From Roseibium polysiphoniae (GTDB lineage: Bacteria; Pseudomonadota; Alphaproteobacteria; Rhizobiales; Stappiaceae): 64,000 nt of DNA. Positions within the stretch are counted from its first letter, which is position 1. Every line of letters starts with the position of its first letter. The position numbers were made by a program, and so were the translations under genes. This document shows, piece by piece, positions 17,647-27,261 of this stretch. The notes beneath the pieces were generated by a model. The model ran no database searches and was not told the origin of the DNA. It saw only the letters and a program-made list of their open reading frames with translations. The stretch covers positions 496,001-560,000 of the forward strand of contig NZ_JACYXJ010000002.1 of assembly GCF_014842925.1 (NCBI RefSeq). Direction: 5' to 3'.

Positions 17647-18687
17647 TCAGGCGCTGCCCAACTTGCCCAGTTCGTCACGGCTGGCGGTCAGATACGCCTC
17701 TGCATTGTTTGAAAGTGACGGGCCGAGGTAGCCGCCTTCCTGAATGAGGGCCGTCGGCAGCCCCATCTGGACGATTTCACGCGCCATTGTGGCAAAACCC
17801 TTACCGGTCATGCCGACTTCGGAAAGTGGATCGTCTTCCGCCATATCAAAGCCGAGCGAGATGACGATGGCCTCTGCGCCAAAGGCCTGGATGGCTCTGA
17901 CACCTTCGCGGAAGCGTGACAGGATGGCGTCTTCCCCTGCGCCGGGCTGAAGCGTGAGGTTCAAGGTCGTGCCATCGCCATCGCCTTCGCCGCGTTCGTC
18001 TTCGTAACCCAGGTAGTAGGTCGGATAACTGTCTGGATCGACGTGGAGCGAGCACATGAAGACATCACTGCGGTCATAGAAGATGTCCATGGTGCCGTTG
18101 CCGGTATGGGTATCGATGTCAAAGACAGCGACCTTCGAGAAGGTGCCGCGCAACACCTGTGCCGCGATGGCTGCATTGTTGAAGATGCAAAAGCCGTTGG
18201 CGCCATTTGACAAGGCGTGATGACCTGGTGGCCGGCAAAGGCCATAGACCATCTGTTCTCCGGCTGCGACGCGTGTGGCGGTCTCCACAGCCGTCTGGGC
18301 AGACCAATAGATGGCTTCATAGGTGTTTTCGGTCAGGGGAACAGAGGTGTCCGTCGCGTACCAGCCGAGCTGGCCATAGATGGACGAGGACATTCTGCCC
18401 GCACGCCGGCCGGGGTGATAGGTGGGAATGGCTTCCGCATCGCCGGCCTCAGCGCGCCAGCGGGCAAAGGCGTCTTTCCAGAAGTCCACATAGCCATGAT
18501 CGTGGACCGCCTTGATCGGGTCAACGCCATGGTCGCCGGGTGTCTCGATGGGAAATCCGTTTTTCAAAAGCATGTCGCGGATCAGGATGGCGCGTTCCGG
18601 CTGCTCGGGATGGGGAATATAGGCCCCGCGTCTGAAATAGCGTTCCGGATTATGCTTCAGCTGACGTTCGTCGAAGATGGCTTTCAT
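17647..18687 (-). CDS. Histone-deacetylase-family amidohydrolase, acetylpolyamine amidohydrolase-like
   Basis: 346 residues, the length of bacterial AphA proteins. Zinc and catalytic motifs are present: tandem histidines in RPPGHHALSNGANG, zinc ligands Asp and His in VFDIDTHTGNGT, and the third zinc ligand Asp in SLGFDMAEDDPL. The N-terminal loop (RRGAYIPHPEQPER) resembles the loop that narrows the pocket in dimeric acetylpolyamine amidohydrolases. It would deacetylate N-acetylated polyamines or related amines. It is last in a seven- or eight-gene operon with a peptide-type importer and an ArgE/DapE deacylase, so acylated amines are a reasonable substrate guess. Confidence 0.9.
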   Translation of the reverse strand: MKAIFDERQLKHNPERYFRRGAYIPHPEQPERAILIRDMLLKNGFPIETPGDHGVDPIKAVHDHGYVDFWKDAFARWRAEAGDAEAIPTYHPGRRAGRMSSSIYGQLGWYATDTSVPLTENTYEAIYWSAQTAVETATRVAAGEQMVYGLCRPPGHHALSNGANGFCIFNNAAIAAQVLRGTFSKVAVFDIDTHTGNGTMDIFYDRSDVFMCSLHVDPDSYPTYYLGYEDERGEGDGDGTTLNLTLQPGAGEDAILSRFREGVRAIQAFGAEAIVISLGFDMAEDDPLSEVGMTGKGFATMAREIVQMGLPTALIQEGGYLGPSLSNNAEAYLTASRDELGKLGSA

Positions 18688-18706
18688 GGAAGGATCCTAA
18701 GAAGGC

Positions 18707-19669
18707 TCAATAGCCCTGGGTACGGTCGACTGTATTTTCAGGAACACGCCCATCAACGGCGGCGATTGCCGCCTCGGTGACCTGTTTCGCAACGATTGCG
18801 GCGGAACTGTCGCTGGCATGGTGGGGCGTGATCAGGATCTTGTCGTTCCGCCACCAGCGATGATCTTCGGGAAGCGGCTCGGTTCTGAAAACATCCAGAG
18901 ATGCGCCGCCGAGTTGGCCACTGGCCAACGCCTTGTCGAGATCCTCGTCAACGAGGTGCTGACCGCGCCCCAGCTGGATCAGGCGTGCTCCGGTTGGCAT
19001 CAGATTGAACAGGTCCTCATTGAGAATGTTCTCCGTCTGTGGGGTGAGAGGAAGAACATTGATCAAGGCCTGTGATCTGGCGGCGACCCTTTCAATGGAA
19101 GAAGCGCCTGTCTCAAAGGATATGCCCGCGGCAGGTGCTTCGGATGGCTGTTTGCGCACGGCGGCAACAACAGGAAAACCAAGGGCTGCGACGGCTTCAG
19201 CGATCGCTTTGCCCATCAGACCGTAGCCAAGCACACCAACGGTGTAGTCCTTGGGAGAAACGCTCAGATTTTGCTGGTCCCAGGTCGAAAAAGCCTGCCT
19301 TTGAAGATAGTGGCCCATGTTGCGGTGATGCCAGACCACCTGCCAGACCGCAAAGCCTGCCATCATGTCGGCCTGGGCATTGTCCCGGATCCTTGTCAGA
19401 TGGGCTGAAGCAGGCAAGCTGGGGCAGTTGATCAGGCTGTCGACACCTGCTGCGATGGACGAGACCAGTCGAAGGTTGGGGTAGGGCGTGAAGGCCTCTT
19501 TTTCGGGATACCAGGCAACTGAAAACTGAATACGGCTTGGATCTTCAATGTCCCGTGGCAAGCGGATCCGGACCTTGTCGGCATAGGGGCGGAAAACATC
19601 CGCGAACAGCTCTTCCAGATCCAGCTTTGAGCTGAGGTAGACGCCCTCAATGACTTCGCTGTTGCTCAC
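18707..19669 (-). CDS. D-2-hydroxyacid dehydrogenase, glyoxylate/hydroxypyruvate reductase A-like
   Basis: 320 residues from the GTG at 19669, which overlaps the upstream stop (GTGA); a longer frame to 19711 is unlikely. The Rossmann fingerprint is VGVLGYGLMGKAIAEAV. Catalytic residues of the family are visible: the arginine region INVLPLTPQTENIL, the QLGRGQHLVDE strand, Glu in VFRTEPLPEDHRWW and the proton-donor His in ITPHHAS. The enzyme interconverts 2-oxo acids and D-2-hydroxyacids using NAD(P)H. Its operon neighbours suggest it handles a 2-oxo acid left after deacylation and deamination. Confidence 0.92.
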   Translation of the reverse strand: MSNSEVIEGVYLSSKLDLEELFADVFRPYADKVRIRLPRDIEDPSRIQFSVAWYPEKEAFTPYPNLRLVSSIAAGVDSLINCPSLPASAHLTRIRDNAQADMMAGFAVWQVVWHHRNMGHYLQRQAFSTWDQQNLSVSPKDYTVGVLGYGLMGKAIAEAVAALGFPVVAAVRKQPSEAPAAGISFETGASSIERVAARSQALINVLPLTPQTENILNEDLFNLMPTGARLIQLGRGQHLVDEDLDKALASGQLGGASLDVFRTEPLPEDHRWWRNDKILITPHHASDSSAAIVAKQVTEAAIAAVDGRVPENTVDRTQGY

Positions 19670-20967
19670 GTCGTTTCCTTGTTCGGCATGATTTCCTCCA
19701 CTCCGCACCATTCGGCGATGAAGAGGGCAATGGTTCCGGTGACCCGTTTCATGGATGAGAGGCTGACACGCTCGTCGAAGCCATGAATGTCTTCGGAGAT
19801 TGGGCCATAAACCAGGCAGGGCATGCCCGCATAGATCACGAAGACCCGGGCGTCCAGATATCCAGGTGTGACGAAGGATGTGAGCTCTGTGTCCGTCACG
19901 CGCCGATGGGCTGCTGCTAGTGCCTGTTCAGCCTCGGTGTTTTCCTCGAGCACATAGCCGCGGGCGAAGAACCCGTTCCAGGTGATCTTGGGCGGACGGT
20001 TGCCGAGGAAACTGTCGCCGGCAAGATCGCTGGCAAGATGGTCTTCGATCTGCCGGGCACGGTCTTTGGGATCATCACCAGGGTAGATGGCGATGCGGCA
20101 ATGGAGCTTGCACCAGGCGGCAACGGTGGACGCCCAATCGCCGCCTTCAATCTTGCCGACGTTGAAATTGATCGGGTGATCTTCGGTTTCGAAGTAGGGG
20201 TAGTTGGCTTTTTCGCCGTTCCAGTCTTCGCACAGGCGCTTCAGGCTCTCGATCACGCGGAAGCTGGCTTCAATTGCATTTGCGCCCGTACCTGCTTCTC
20301 GGACATGGACAGGATGGCCAGAAACCTCGATTTCAAACCAGAGGACGCCGGTGTTCGCGCGAACGAGCTTTTCGTCTTCGGGCTCGGGAATAATGGCAGC
20401 GTCCGCGGTATAGCCTTCGACAAGGCACGCAAGTGCGCCGTTGCCGGTGCATTCTTCCTCCACGACGCTTTGAATGTGAACCTTGGCGGCGGGCTGCAAG
20501 CCAAGGCGGCGCAGAGCATCAAGTGCGAAGATGTTGGCAGCAATGCCGGCCTTCATGTCTCCGCCGCCGCGGCCATAGAGCCAGTCGCCGTCGCGCTTTG
20601 GTTCATAGGGTGCGGAGACCTTCCACATGTCGTGAGGGCCTTCAGGCACCACATCAACGTGGCCATTGAGGATCAGGGATTTGCCTTTGCTCTCGCGCGG
20701 CAGGTGGGTGGCGACCACATTCAACGCCTCGCTGTAGTCCACCGTGACGGGGGAAAACCCCGGATGATCATGGATCTTGTCCAGGTCAATCGCAAAGGTC
20801 TCGACGTCATAGCCGCGATCTCCGAGGGCCTTGCCCAGGAAGCGCTGTGCGTCCTGCTCCTCGCCGCGCAACGAGGGAAAGCGGATGAGATCCTCGGTAA
20901 AGGCAACTTGATCTTCAAAACCGGCTTCGACGGCGTCAAGGATCGATTGTGTCAGTTCGGCGTCCAA
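19666..20967 (-). CDS. M20 ArgE/DapE-type deacylase
   Basis: 433 residues with the M20 motifs NGHVDVVPEG (His, Asp), YGRGGGDMKAG (bridging Asp), VVEEECTGNG (catalytic and binding Glu), IPEPED and the C-terminal GPISEDIHGFDE (His ligand). The long N-terminus and the FETEDHPINFNVGKIEGGDW section place it with ArgE/DapE-related deacylases rather than aminoacylases. It would hydrolyse an N-acyl bond of an imported compound. It follows the importer ATPase by 78 bases and overlaps the dehydrogenase start. Confidence 0.9.
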   Translation of the reverse strand: MDAELTQSILDAVEAGFEDQVAFTEDLIRFPSLRGEEQDAQRFLGKALGDRGYDVETFAIDLDKIHDHPGFSPVTVDYSEALNVVATHLPRESKGKSLILNGHVDVVPEGPHDMWKVSAPYEPKRDGDWLYGRGGGDMKAGIAANIFALDALRRLGLQPAAKVHIQSVVEEECTGNGALACLVEGYTADAAIIPEPEDEKLVRANTGVLWFEIEVSGHPVHVREAGTGANAIEASFRVIESLKRLCEDWNGEKANYPYFETEDHPINFNVGKIEGGDWASTVAAWCKLHCRIAIYPGDDPKDRARQIEDHLASDLAGDSFLGNRPPKITWNGFFARGYVLEENTEAEQALAAAHRRVTDTELTSFVTPGYLDARVFVIYAGMPCLVYGPISEDIHGFDERVSLSSMKRVTGTIALFIAEWCGVEEIMPNKETT

Positions 20968-21045
20968 GGAAGTGACTTTCTCAAAGTGAACATGTTCGAG
21001 AAGGCTGGTCGTCCAGTGCCTGGCGAACAGCTCGGATGGCTTGGG

Positions 21046-22680
21046 TCAGGATGCGGCGGCGAGTTCCTTTTCGCGGCCCGGTATCGCCTCGATCAAGGAT
21101 TGCGTGTAGGCGCTTTGAGGTGCGTTGAAGATATCGTGGGCCGTGCCGATCTCAACCACTTCGCCTTTTTGCATGACAGCGATCCTGTCACAGATCTGGG
21201 CTGCGACCCTGAGGTCATGGGTGATGAACACAAGCGCGAGATTCAGGCGCGCTTTCAAATCGGCCAGCAGATCCAGGACCTGGGCCTGAATGGAGACGTC
21301 GAGGGCAGAGACGGCCTCGTCGGCGATGATGACGCGCGGCTCAAGCGCCAGGGCACGGGCAATGCCGACCCGTTGCCGCTGACCGCCAGAGAACTCATGC
21401 GGGTAACGATCGAGGGCGGACTTGTCGAGGCCTACGAGCTCGAGGAGCTCGGCCGCCTTTGCGAAGGCTACCTGTGCCGGGACACCATGTGCGATCGGGC
21501 CTTCAGCGATGATCCTGCCGATCTTGGTGCGCGGATTGAGCGAGGCAAACGGATCCTGAAAAATCATCTGGATCGATTTGCGCGCGGATCGCAGTTTCTC
21601 GCCCTTAAGATGGGCCATGTCCTCGCCCGCAAGAAAGACAGAACCTGCGTCCGGCTCCATCAGGCGGACCAGACACCTACCGACGCTGGATTTGCCGGAC
21701 CCGCTTTCGCCAACAATTCCGAGCGTCTCGCCCTCGGCCAGCTTGAGGTTGATCATCTTGACGGCCTTGACCACGCGCTCAGGCCCACCGAAGAGGCCTC
21801 CGCCTGAGCGATAGGTCTTGCAAAGACCGATGACTTCCAGGATCGGTGTCGGGCTTGTCACCATTTCCTGTTTTTCAGCATGAAGCTTTGGGATCGCTGC
21901 GATCAGCTTGCGGGTATAGTCATGCTGAGGGTTGTCCAGCACCTCTTCGGCGGTGCCCTTTTCGACGATCTTGCCGAATTGCATCACCGCGACCCGGTCA
22001 GCGATTTCGGCGACCACGCCGAAGTCATGGGTGATGAACATCACCGCCATGCCATGGCGGTCACGCAGATCGTGGATCAGTTCGAGGATCTGCGCCTGGG
22101 TTGTGACGTCCAAGGCTGTGGTCGGCTCGTCGGCGATGAGGACATCTGGCTCCAGGGCGAGCGCCATTGCGATCATCACCCTCTGGCGCTGGCCGCCGGA
22201 CAGCTGAAACGGATATGCCTGCATGGCCTTTTCCGGGTCCGGGATTTGAACCTCGTTGAGAAGCTCCAACGTGCGGGCGCGGCGTTCTTTCGGTGTCAGG
22301 AGGTTGTGGGCTTCAAACACCTCGGAGATCTGGTCCTCGATGCGCATCAGCGGATTTAGCGCAGACATGGGTTCCTGGAAGATCATCGCGATCCGGCGCC
22401 CGCGCAGATCCCGCAATTCCGCCTCGCTCAAGGTCAGGAGATCCTGTCCATCGAAAAAGATGTGACCGGCGGTAGGGCGCACCTGGTCCGGAAGCAGGCC
22501 CATCATTGCATTGGCGGACATGGATTTGCCGGAGCCGCTCTCGCCGACAATGCAAAGGATTTCGCCCGCATTGAGCTCATAGGAGACATCGTCGACGGCG
22601 AAGGCACGATCAGCGCCCTCTGGAAGGGCGATCTGCAAATCTTCAATGCGCAGGACCGGTTCGCTTGGCGTGCTTGTCAT
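21046..22680 (-). CDS. Peptide-type ABC transporter, fused DppD-DppF ATPase (second system)
   Basis: 544 residues from the ATG at 22680 ([14 protein letters not shown]), which shares a base with the upstream TGA; the longer frame to 22797 is rejected. Two nucleotide-binding domains each carry Walker A GESGSGKS, signatures [12 protein letters not shown] and [12 protein letters not shown], and Walker B DEPTTALD / DEAVSALD (alanine-valine replaces proline-threonine in the second). The DppD-type C-terminal oligopeptide domain follows each. It powers the importer encoded by the permeases just upstream. A 589-codon open frame on the opposite strand is a shadow of this gene and its neighbour. Confidence 0.92.
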   Translation of the reverse strand: MTSTPSEPVLRIEDLQIALPEGADRAFAVDDVSYELNAGEILCIVGESGSGKSMSANAMMGLLPDQVRPTAGHIFFDGQDLLTLSEAELRDLRGRRIAMIFQEPMSALNPLMRIEDQISEVFEAHNLLTPKERRARTLELLNEVQIPDPEKAMQAYPFQLSGGQRQRVMIAMALALEPDVLIADEPTTALDVTTQAQILELIHDLRDRHGMAVMFITHDFGVVAEIADRVAVMQFGKIVEKGTAEEVLDNPQHDYTRKLIAAIPKLHAEKQEMVTSPTPILEVIGLCKTYRSGGGLFGGPERVVKAVKMINLKLAEGETLGIVGESGSGKSSVGRCLVRLMEPDAGSVFLAGEDMAHLKGEKLRSARKSIQMIFQDPFASLNPRTKIGRIIAEGPIAHGVPAQVAFAKAAELLELVGLDKSALDRYPHEFSGGQRQRVGIARALALEPRVIIADEAVSALDVSIQAQVLDLLADLKARLNLALVFITHDLRVAAQICDRIAVMQKGEVVEIGTAHDIFNAPQSAYTQSLIEAIPGREKELAAAS

Positions 22681-23522
22681 CACTTGCCCTTTCGCGAAAG
22701 ACGTGGGTTCAGGGCGTCGTTGAGGCCTTCCCCGATGAGGTTCAGGGCAAGCACGGTCAGCACGATCGCAAGGCCTGGGAAGAATGACAACCACCATGCC
22801 TGGCGGATCACGGTTCTAGCCGCGCCGATCATGTATCCCCAGGACATGAGATTGGGGTCGCCAAGACCGAGGAAGGAAAGGGAAGATTCCAGAAGTATTG
22901 CCGTTGCGACCATCAGCGAGGCAAGAACGATGATTGGGGACAGTGTGTTGGGCAGGATCTGACGCCAGATGATGGTTGCGTTGGTCTGTCCCGACAAGAT
23001 GGCTGCCTCGACATATTCGCGCGATCTGAGCGATAGGACTTCGCCACGCACAAGCCGGGCAACCGGCGGCCAGCTGACGATCGCGATTGCGCCCACGATC
23101 GACTGCACGCTGGGTTCGAAGATTGCCACGAGAACGATGGCCAGAGCGAAATTGGGAACGGTCTGGAAGAACTCGGTGAAGCGCATCAATGCGTCATCGA
23201 CCCAGCCGCCGAAATATCCGGCCAAAGCGCCGATCGGAATGCCGATAACGAGTGAGACGAGGGTGGAGATCAGCCCGACAAGCAGGGACACCTGAGCCCC
23301 ATGCGCGAGCCCGGCCAGTACGTTGCGCCCGAGGGTGTCCGTACCAAGGGGGAAGCGTTCCATGGCAAAGGGCGGCAGGAAGGGACGTTGCACCATCTTC
23401 CAGGGAGACTGGGGGAACAGCACGGGGGCGAGCACGGCAACCAGGACCACGGCAAGGAGAATGATCAGGCCGATGACCGCGCCACGATTGCGTTGATAGC
23501 GTTTCCAGAAATCGGTCATCAA
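22680..23522 (-). CDS. Peptide-type ABC transporter permease, DppC-like (second system)
   Basis: 280 residues. The N-terminal helix GAVIGLIILLAVVLVAVLAP is followed by the DppC motif FPLGTDTLGRNVLAGL. The EAA-type loop runs VEAAILSGQTNATIIWRQIL, and the C-terminal segment ends SFFPGLAIVLTVLALNLIGEG before the basic tail RLSRKGK. Start and stop overlap the flanking genes by 4 bases and 1 base. Confidence 0.92.
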   Translation of the reverse strand: MMTDFWKRYQRNRGAVIGLIILLAVVLVAVLAPVLFPQSPWKMVQRPFLPPFAMERFPLGTDTLGRNVLAGLAHGAQVSLLVGLISTLVSLVIGIPIGALAGYFGGWVDDALMRFTEFFQTVPNFALAIVLVAIFEPSVQSIVGAIAIVSWPPVARLVRGEVLSLRSREYVEAAILSGQTNATIIWRQILPNTLSPIIVLASLMVATAILLESSLSFLGLGDPNLMSWGYMIGAARTVIRQAWWLSFFPGLAIVLTVLALNLIGEGLNDALNPRLSRKGK

Positions 23523-24487
23523 GAGGCCCTGATCCGAGGGTCAACGACCCGGTAGAGGATATCGGTTATGAGGTTGAACAGCAGCACCATGGCGGCGGAG
23601 ACGAAGAAAACACCAAGGAGCACGTTGTAGTCGCGCTGCGCGAGGGCTTCGAACATCAGACGGCCGATGCCGGGCCAGGCGAACACTGTCTCTGTGAGAA
23701 CCGCGCCGCCAACCAGTTGTCCAGCTTGCAAGCCGGCGAGCGTGACCACCGGGAGCAGCGCATTTCGGAAGACGTGGCGCCGTTGGATGATACTGGGCTT
23801 CAGGCCCTTGGCGCGGGCGGTCTTGACGAAATCGAGTGTGCTGACCTCAAGCATTGATGCGCGGGTCATGCGCATATAGACCGCCATGAAGAAGAGGCCC
23901 AGCGTAGTAGCAGGCAGGATCAGATGCTTGGCGATGTCGATGACCCGGTCCAGACCTTCGTAGTTGCCGCCGACAGTTTCGTAGCCAAAGCCGGGGAGCC
24001 AGTTCAGTTGAACCGAGAAGATCAGGACGGCCATCAGTGCGGCCCAATAAAGGGGCGTTGCGTAGAACAGCAGGGCCACGGTTGAAATCAGCGTGTCCGA
24101 CCATTTGCCGACCCGCGCCGATGCCAGAACTCCGGCGAGCGTGCCAAGGACAAGGGAAATCACAAAGGCAGTCATCGTGAGCAGCAGCGTTGCAGGCAAC
24201 CTGTCGAAGATCAGGTCGGCGACAGGCATCTGCTGGCGGTAGGAAAAGCCCAGATCAAGCTGAATAATCCCGCCAAGATAGAGACCAAGCTGGGTCAGCA
24301 GTGGCTTGTCGAGGCCGAATTGCTCTCTCAGCTGTTCCAGAAAAATGTCATCTGCGGCGCCAGCTTCACCAGCCATGACCGCTGCAGGGTCGCCGGGAGC
24401 GGCGTGAATCAAAAAGAAATTCAAGGTCACGATTGCGATCAGGATGATCGCGGCCTTGACCAGGCGCATGGCGATAAAGCGGAGCAT
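23519..24487 (-). CDS. Peptide-type ABC transporter permease, DppB-like (second system)
   Basis: 322 residues beginning MLRFIAMRLVKAAIILIAIV. DppB hallmarks are IHAAPGDPAAVMAGEAG, the FGLDKPLLTQLGLYLGGI stretch and the EAA loop VKTARAKGLKPSIIQRRHVFRNALLPV, here quoted around its conserved glycine. It overlaps the downstream DppC-like gene by 4 bases. A stem-loop separates it from the binding-protein gene. Confidence 0.92.
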   Translation of the reverse strand: MLRFIAMRLVKAAIILIAIVTLNFFLIHAAPGDPAAVMAGEAGAADDIFLEQLREQFGLDKPLLTQLGLYLGGIIQLDLGFSYRQQMPVADLIFDRLPATLLLTMTAFVISLVLGTLAGVLASARVGKWSDTLISTVALLFYATPLYWAALMAVLIFSVQLNWLPGFGYETVGGNYEGLDRVIDIAKHLILPATTLGLFFMAVYMRMTRASMLEVSTLDFVKTARAKGLKPSIIQRRHVFRNALLPVVTLAGLQAGQLVGGAVLTETVFAWPGIGRLMFEALAQRDYNVLLGVFFVSAAMVLLFNLITDILYRVVDPRIRAS

Positions 24488-24520
24488 AGGCCTTGTCCTG
24501 CCGGGTTGTTCCGGTCTTCA

Positions 24521-24538
24521 GGTGCAAAAGGTTGCACC
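24521..24538 (-). other. Intercistronic stem-loop between binding-protein and permease genes
   Basis: GGTGCAA (24521-24527) pairs perfectly with TTGCACC (24532-24538) over a 4-base loop. It lies in the 97-base gap just after the binding-protein stop. Such structures after importer binding-protein genes often stabilise the upstream message and lower downstream expression. Confidence 0.5.
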
Positions 24539-24584
24539 GCGCGGGCCCTGACGACCTGCGCGGAGCGGGGAGTGCCTTTTGTTC

Positions 24585-26135
24585 CTACTTCTCGATGTAG
24601 GCGTCGCGGAAGCCGTCGTTGACACCGATTGCGGTGGTCACAAGGTCCTTGACGTTACAGCGATAGATGGTCGGGAAGCCAAGCTCCAGGAGCCATGCCA
24701 CCGGCACATCGTCGGTCAGGATCTGCTGAACTTCCGTGTAAAGCGCCTGACGCTCTTCCTTCGAGACAGCGGTTGCTGCCTTGGCAAACAGTTCGTCGAC
24801 CTTGGCGTTCTCATAGCCTTCCACGTTGTTCCAGGGAGATCCCTTGGCAATGTTGGAAGACACATAGGTACGCGCTACGCCGAGGGCTGGGTCGCCATAC
24901 TGGTAGAGGTAAGTAAAGGCGAGATCATAGTCCCAGTCGCTGATCTTCTGGTTCCAGCCGGCAACATCCGTTGCAACGATCTCGACCTTGACGCCAACCT
25001 CTTCGAGGTTCTGTTTGATGGCTTCGGCCCAGCGCTGCCAGGTTTCGCCATAGGGCAGGGGCAGCAGGCGGACCGGCGTGCCATCGTAGCCCATCTCTTC
25101 CAGAAGCGCGCGCGCCTTGTCCGGATCATAGGGGTATTGGCTCACGTCATCGGAGAAGAAGCGCGTGGAGGAGGAAACCGGGCTCTGGGCAACCTTGCCG
25201 AGACCGTTCCACAGAGCGTCCTTGGCGAACTCGCGGTCCATGGCGTACATGACCGCCTGGCGGAACCGTTTGTCTGCCGTCGGTCCTTCGCGGTTGTTCA
25301 GCCACATCCAGGACAGCGGCCCAATGAATTCCCAGCCCTTGTCGGTGACACAGGTATTTTCCATCGCGGTCAGACGCGGCACGTCGAAGTTCTCGACCGA
25401 GCCACCAGGTAGGATGTCGACGACGCCTGTTTCAAAGGCCACTGAACGCGAGGCGGCATCGGGAATGATGTGCCAGTAGATCTCATCAAGATATGGCAGG
25501 CCGTCGATGTAGTAGTCTTCATTCTTGGTCAGAAGAATGTGTGACCCCTTGGTCCATTCAACGAACTTGAACGGTCCGGTTCCGATCGGCGTGTTGTTGG
25601 CCGGGTTGGCCTTGTAGTCCGTGCCTTCATAAATGTGCTTCGGGATCATCGGCATGGTGCCGACTTCGAAGATCCCGATGAAGGGTCCGAATGGCTCGTT
25701 GAGTTTGAACACGACCGTGTTCGCATCCGGTGCCGTGATTGATTCCACATACTTCAAAGACTGACGCAGACGCGGGTGGGTTTCGCGCAGGAACACGTCG
25801 GCAGAGAAAACGACGTCCTCGGCGGAGAACGGCTTGCCATCATGCCATTTCACGTTGTCATAGAGGTGGAACGTGTAGGTCAGACCGTCTTCGGAGATCT
25901 CCCATGATTTCGCCAACTGAGGCAGTGGCTCCAGATCAGGACCGTAGCGCAGCAGACTTTCGTAGAGATTGCCGGCGACCATCTGGGTCGGACCGTTTTG
26001 AACAAGGCCCAGCATCAGGCTCGGCGGTTCGGGCTGAATAACGGCGTTGGCCCGTCCGCCAGATACCGGATCGGCCAGGGCCGTCCCGGTCGCCACGATG
26101 AATGTGGCGGCAAGCAAGGATAGTTTCTTCAGCAT
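24585..26135 (-). CDS. Peptide-type ABC transporter substrate-binding protein (family 5, second system)
   Basis: 516 residues. A Sec signal peptide (MLKKLSLLAATFIVATGTALA) covers the first 21-22 residues; unlike the first system there is no twin arginine. The mature protein has the family 5 blocks LAKSWEISEDGLTYTFHL, VKWHDGKPFSAEDVVFS and TPIGTGPFKFVEW. It captures the periplasmic substrate for the importer downstream. A class II aldolase-like gene ends upstream at 26237 in the same orientation. Confidence 0.92.
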   Translation of the reverse strand: MLKKLSLLAATFIVATGTALADPVSGGRANAVIQPEPPSLMLGLVQNGPTQMVAGNLYESLLRYGPDLEPLPQLAKSWEISEDGLTYTFHLYDNVKWHDGKPFSAEDVVFSADVFLRETHPRLRQSLKYVESITAPDANTVVFKLNEPFGPFIGIFEVGTMPMIPKHIYEGTDYKANPANNTPIGTGPFKFVEWTKGSHILLTKNEDYYIDGLPYLDEIYWHIIPDAASRSVAFETGVVDILPGGSVENFDVPRLTAMENTCVTDKGWEFIGPLSWMWLNNREGPTADKRFRQAVMYAMDREFAKDALWNGLGKVAQSPVSSSTRFFSDDVSQYPYDPDKARALLEEMGYDGTPVRLLPLPYGETWQRWAEAIKQNLEEVGVKVEIVATDVAGWNQKISDWDYDLAFTYLYQYGDPALGVARTYVSSNIAKGSPWNNVEGYENAKVDELFAKAATAVSKEERQALYTEVQQILTDDVPVAWLLELGFPTIYRCNVKDLVTTAIGVNDGFRDAYIEK

Positions 26136-26236
26136 GTGAGTTCCCCTCGGTTTGTTTGGCGCGGCGGACTTGGGTCTCTGTTCGCGCCGGATGCTGGATC
26201 AATGGAAGGTTCTGGATCCCGGATTGGTCCTGGCTA

Positions 26237-26983
26237 TCAGTTTGCAAGGTCCGGGTAATTCTTGGTGGCGAGACGCAGGAAGGCGTCCCACTGCGGGTCC
26301 GGCTTGTTGCCGGAATGCTGTTTGTCCCAGTTTTCGTACTGTTGTGCGGTTTTTTCGGCGAGCGCCGGGTCGATCTTCCGGAGTGCTCCGCCTGACGACA
26401 TGATCGCCAGCTGTGCCCGGCACGCCCGCTCCATGTTGAACATCAGGCCGAAGGCTTCGCCAACTGTTCGCCCGCATGTCAGCAGACCGTGATTGCGCAG
26501 GATCATGACCTTGTGCTCGCCGAGGTCGTTGACCAGACGCTCGCGTTCTCCCAGGTCCAGTGCGATTCCCTCGTAGTCGTGAAACGCGCAGCGGTTGTGA
26601 AACTGAAGGGCCCACTGATTGAGCGGCAGAATGCCTTCCTCCATGGAGGAGATCGCCACGCCTGCAACCGTATGCGTGTGGAGGACACAGTGGATTTCCG
26701 AGCGAGCCGCATGGACGGCGCTGTGGATGGTGAAGCCGGCCTTGTTAATGCCGGCGCCATAGGTGTCGCGCAGGATGTTGCCGTCGATGTCGACCGTTGC
26801 GAGGCTGCTTGCGGACACTTCGTCAAACCGCAGGCCGTAGGGATTGATCAGGAAGGTATTTTCGCCTTCGTCATCGGGAGCCTTGGCCGAGATATGCGTG
26901 AAGATGCTGTCGTCCATCTGGTAGTGGGCAATCAGCCGATAGGCGGCGGCCAGGTCAATGCGTTCTTTTGGTTGTGTCGTCAT
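26237..26983 (-). CDS. Class II aldolase/adducin-family protein
   Basis: 248 residues. The metal-binding HTH of class II aldolases is VLHTHTVAGVA, the third histidine is in ILRNHGLLTCG, and a phosphate-loop-like THISAKAPD occurs near the N-terminus. Members are aldolases, epimerases or decarboxylases; the adducin-like subset often acts on non-phosphorylated acids. It is the first gene of the minus-strand importer/deacylase operon and divergent from the GntR gene. Its reaction cannot be fixed from sequence. Confidence 0.88.
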   Translation of the reverse strand: MTTQPKERIDLAAAYRLIAHYQMDDSIFTHISAKAPDDEGENTFLINPYGLRFDEVSASSLATVDIDGNILRDTYGAGINKAGFTIHSAVHAARSEIHCVLHTHTVAGVAISSMEEGILPLNQWALQFHNRCAFHDYEGIALDLGERERLVNDLGEHKVMILRNHGLLTCGRTVGEAFGLMFNMERACRAQLAIMSSGGALRKIDPALAEKTAQQYENWDKQHSGNKPDPQWDAFLRLATKNYPDLAN

Positions 26984-27127
26984 GTCTTGGCTCGCTGATC
27001 ATTCGCTCGATGTGTTCGCCTGCCGGCGTTCGTCCAGACGCCATGTTTCGGCCGAGACGCGAAAAGCAGCGTTCGATCGAGGTTGGAATCTTGTTGAACA
27101 AGCAAGCATGGTGCGACAAAACTGTCA

Positions 27128-27139
27128 ATTGTCGACAAT
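27128..27139. promoter_or_regulatory. Palindrome ATTGTCGACAAT, probable GntR/FCD operator
   Basis: A perfect 12-base palindrome lies between the divergent aldolase-like gene (start 26983) and the GntR gene (start about 27262). Its size and GTCGAC centre resemble operators of FadR-subfamily GntR proteins, which bind short palindromes. It could control both directions. Confidence 0.5.
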
Positions 27140-27261
27140 AGTCAAAATTTAGGCGATGATCTTGTTTCTTGCGCAAGATTCTTGCCCTTGGTCGTTTCTT
27201 GAGGTCTGTAGGTTGTGATTAGACGGCGGACGGGGTTTGTTTGAGCCCGGAAGCGGCACAA

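Noticed and set aside
20038..21807. A 589-codon plus-strand open frame
   Set aside because: It lies antisense to the ArgE/DapE-type deacylase and the fused DppD-DppF ATPase, both with full motif sets. Its own translation shows no domain and is a GC-rich shadow.
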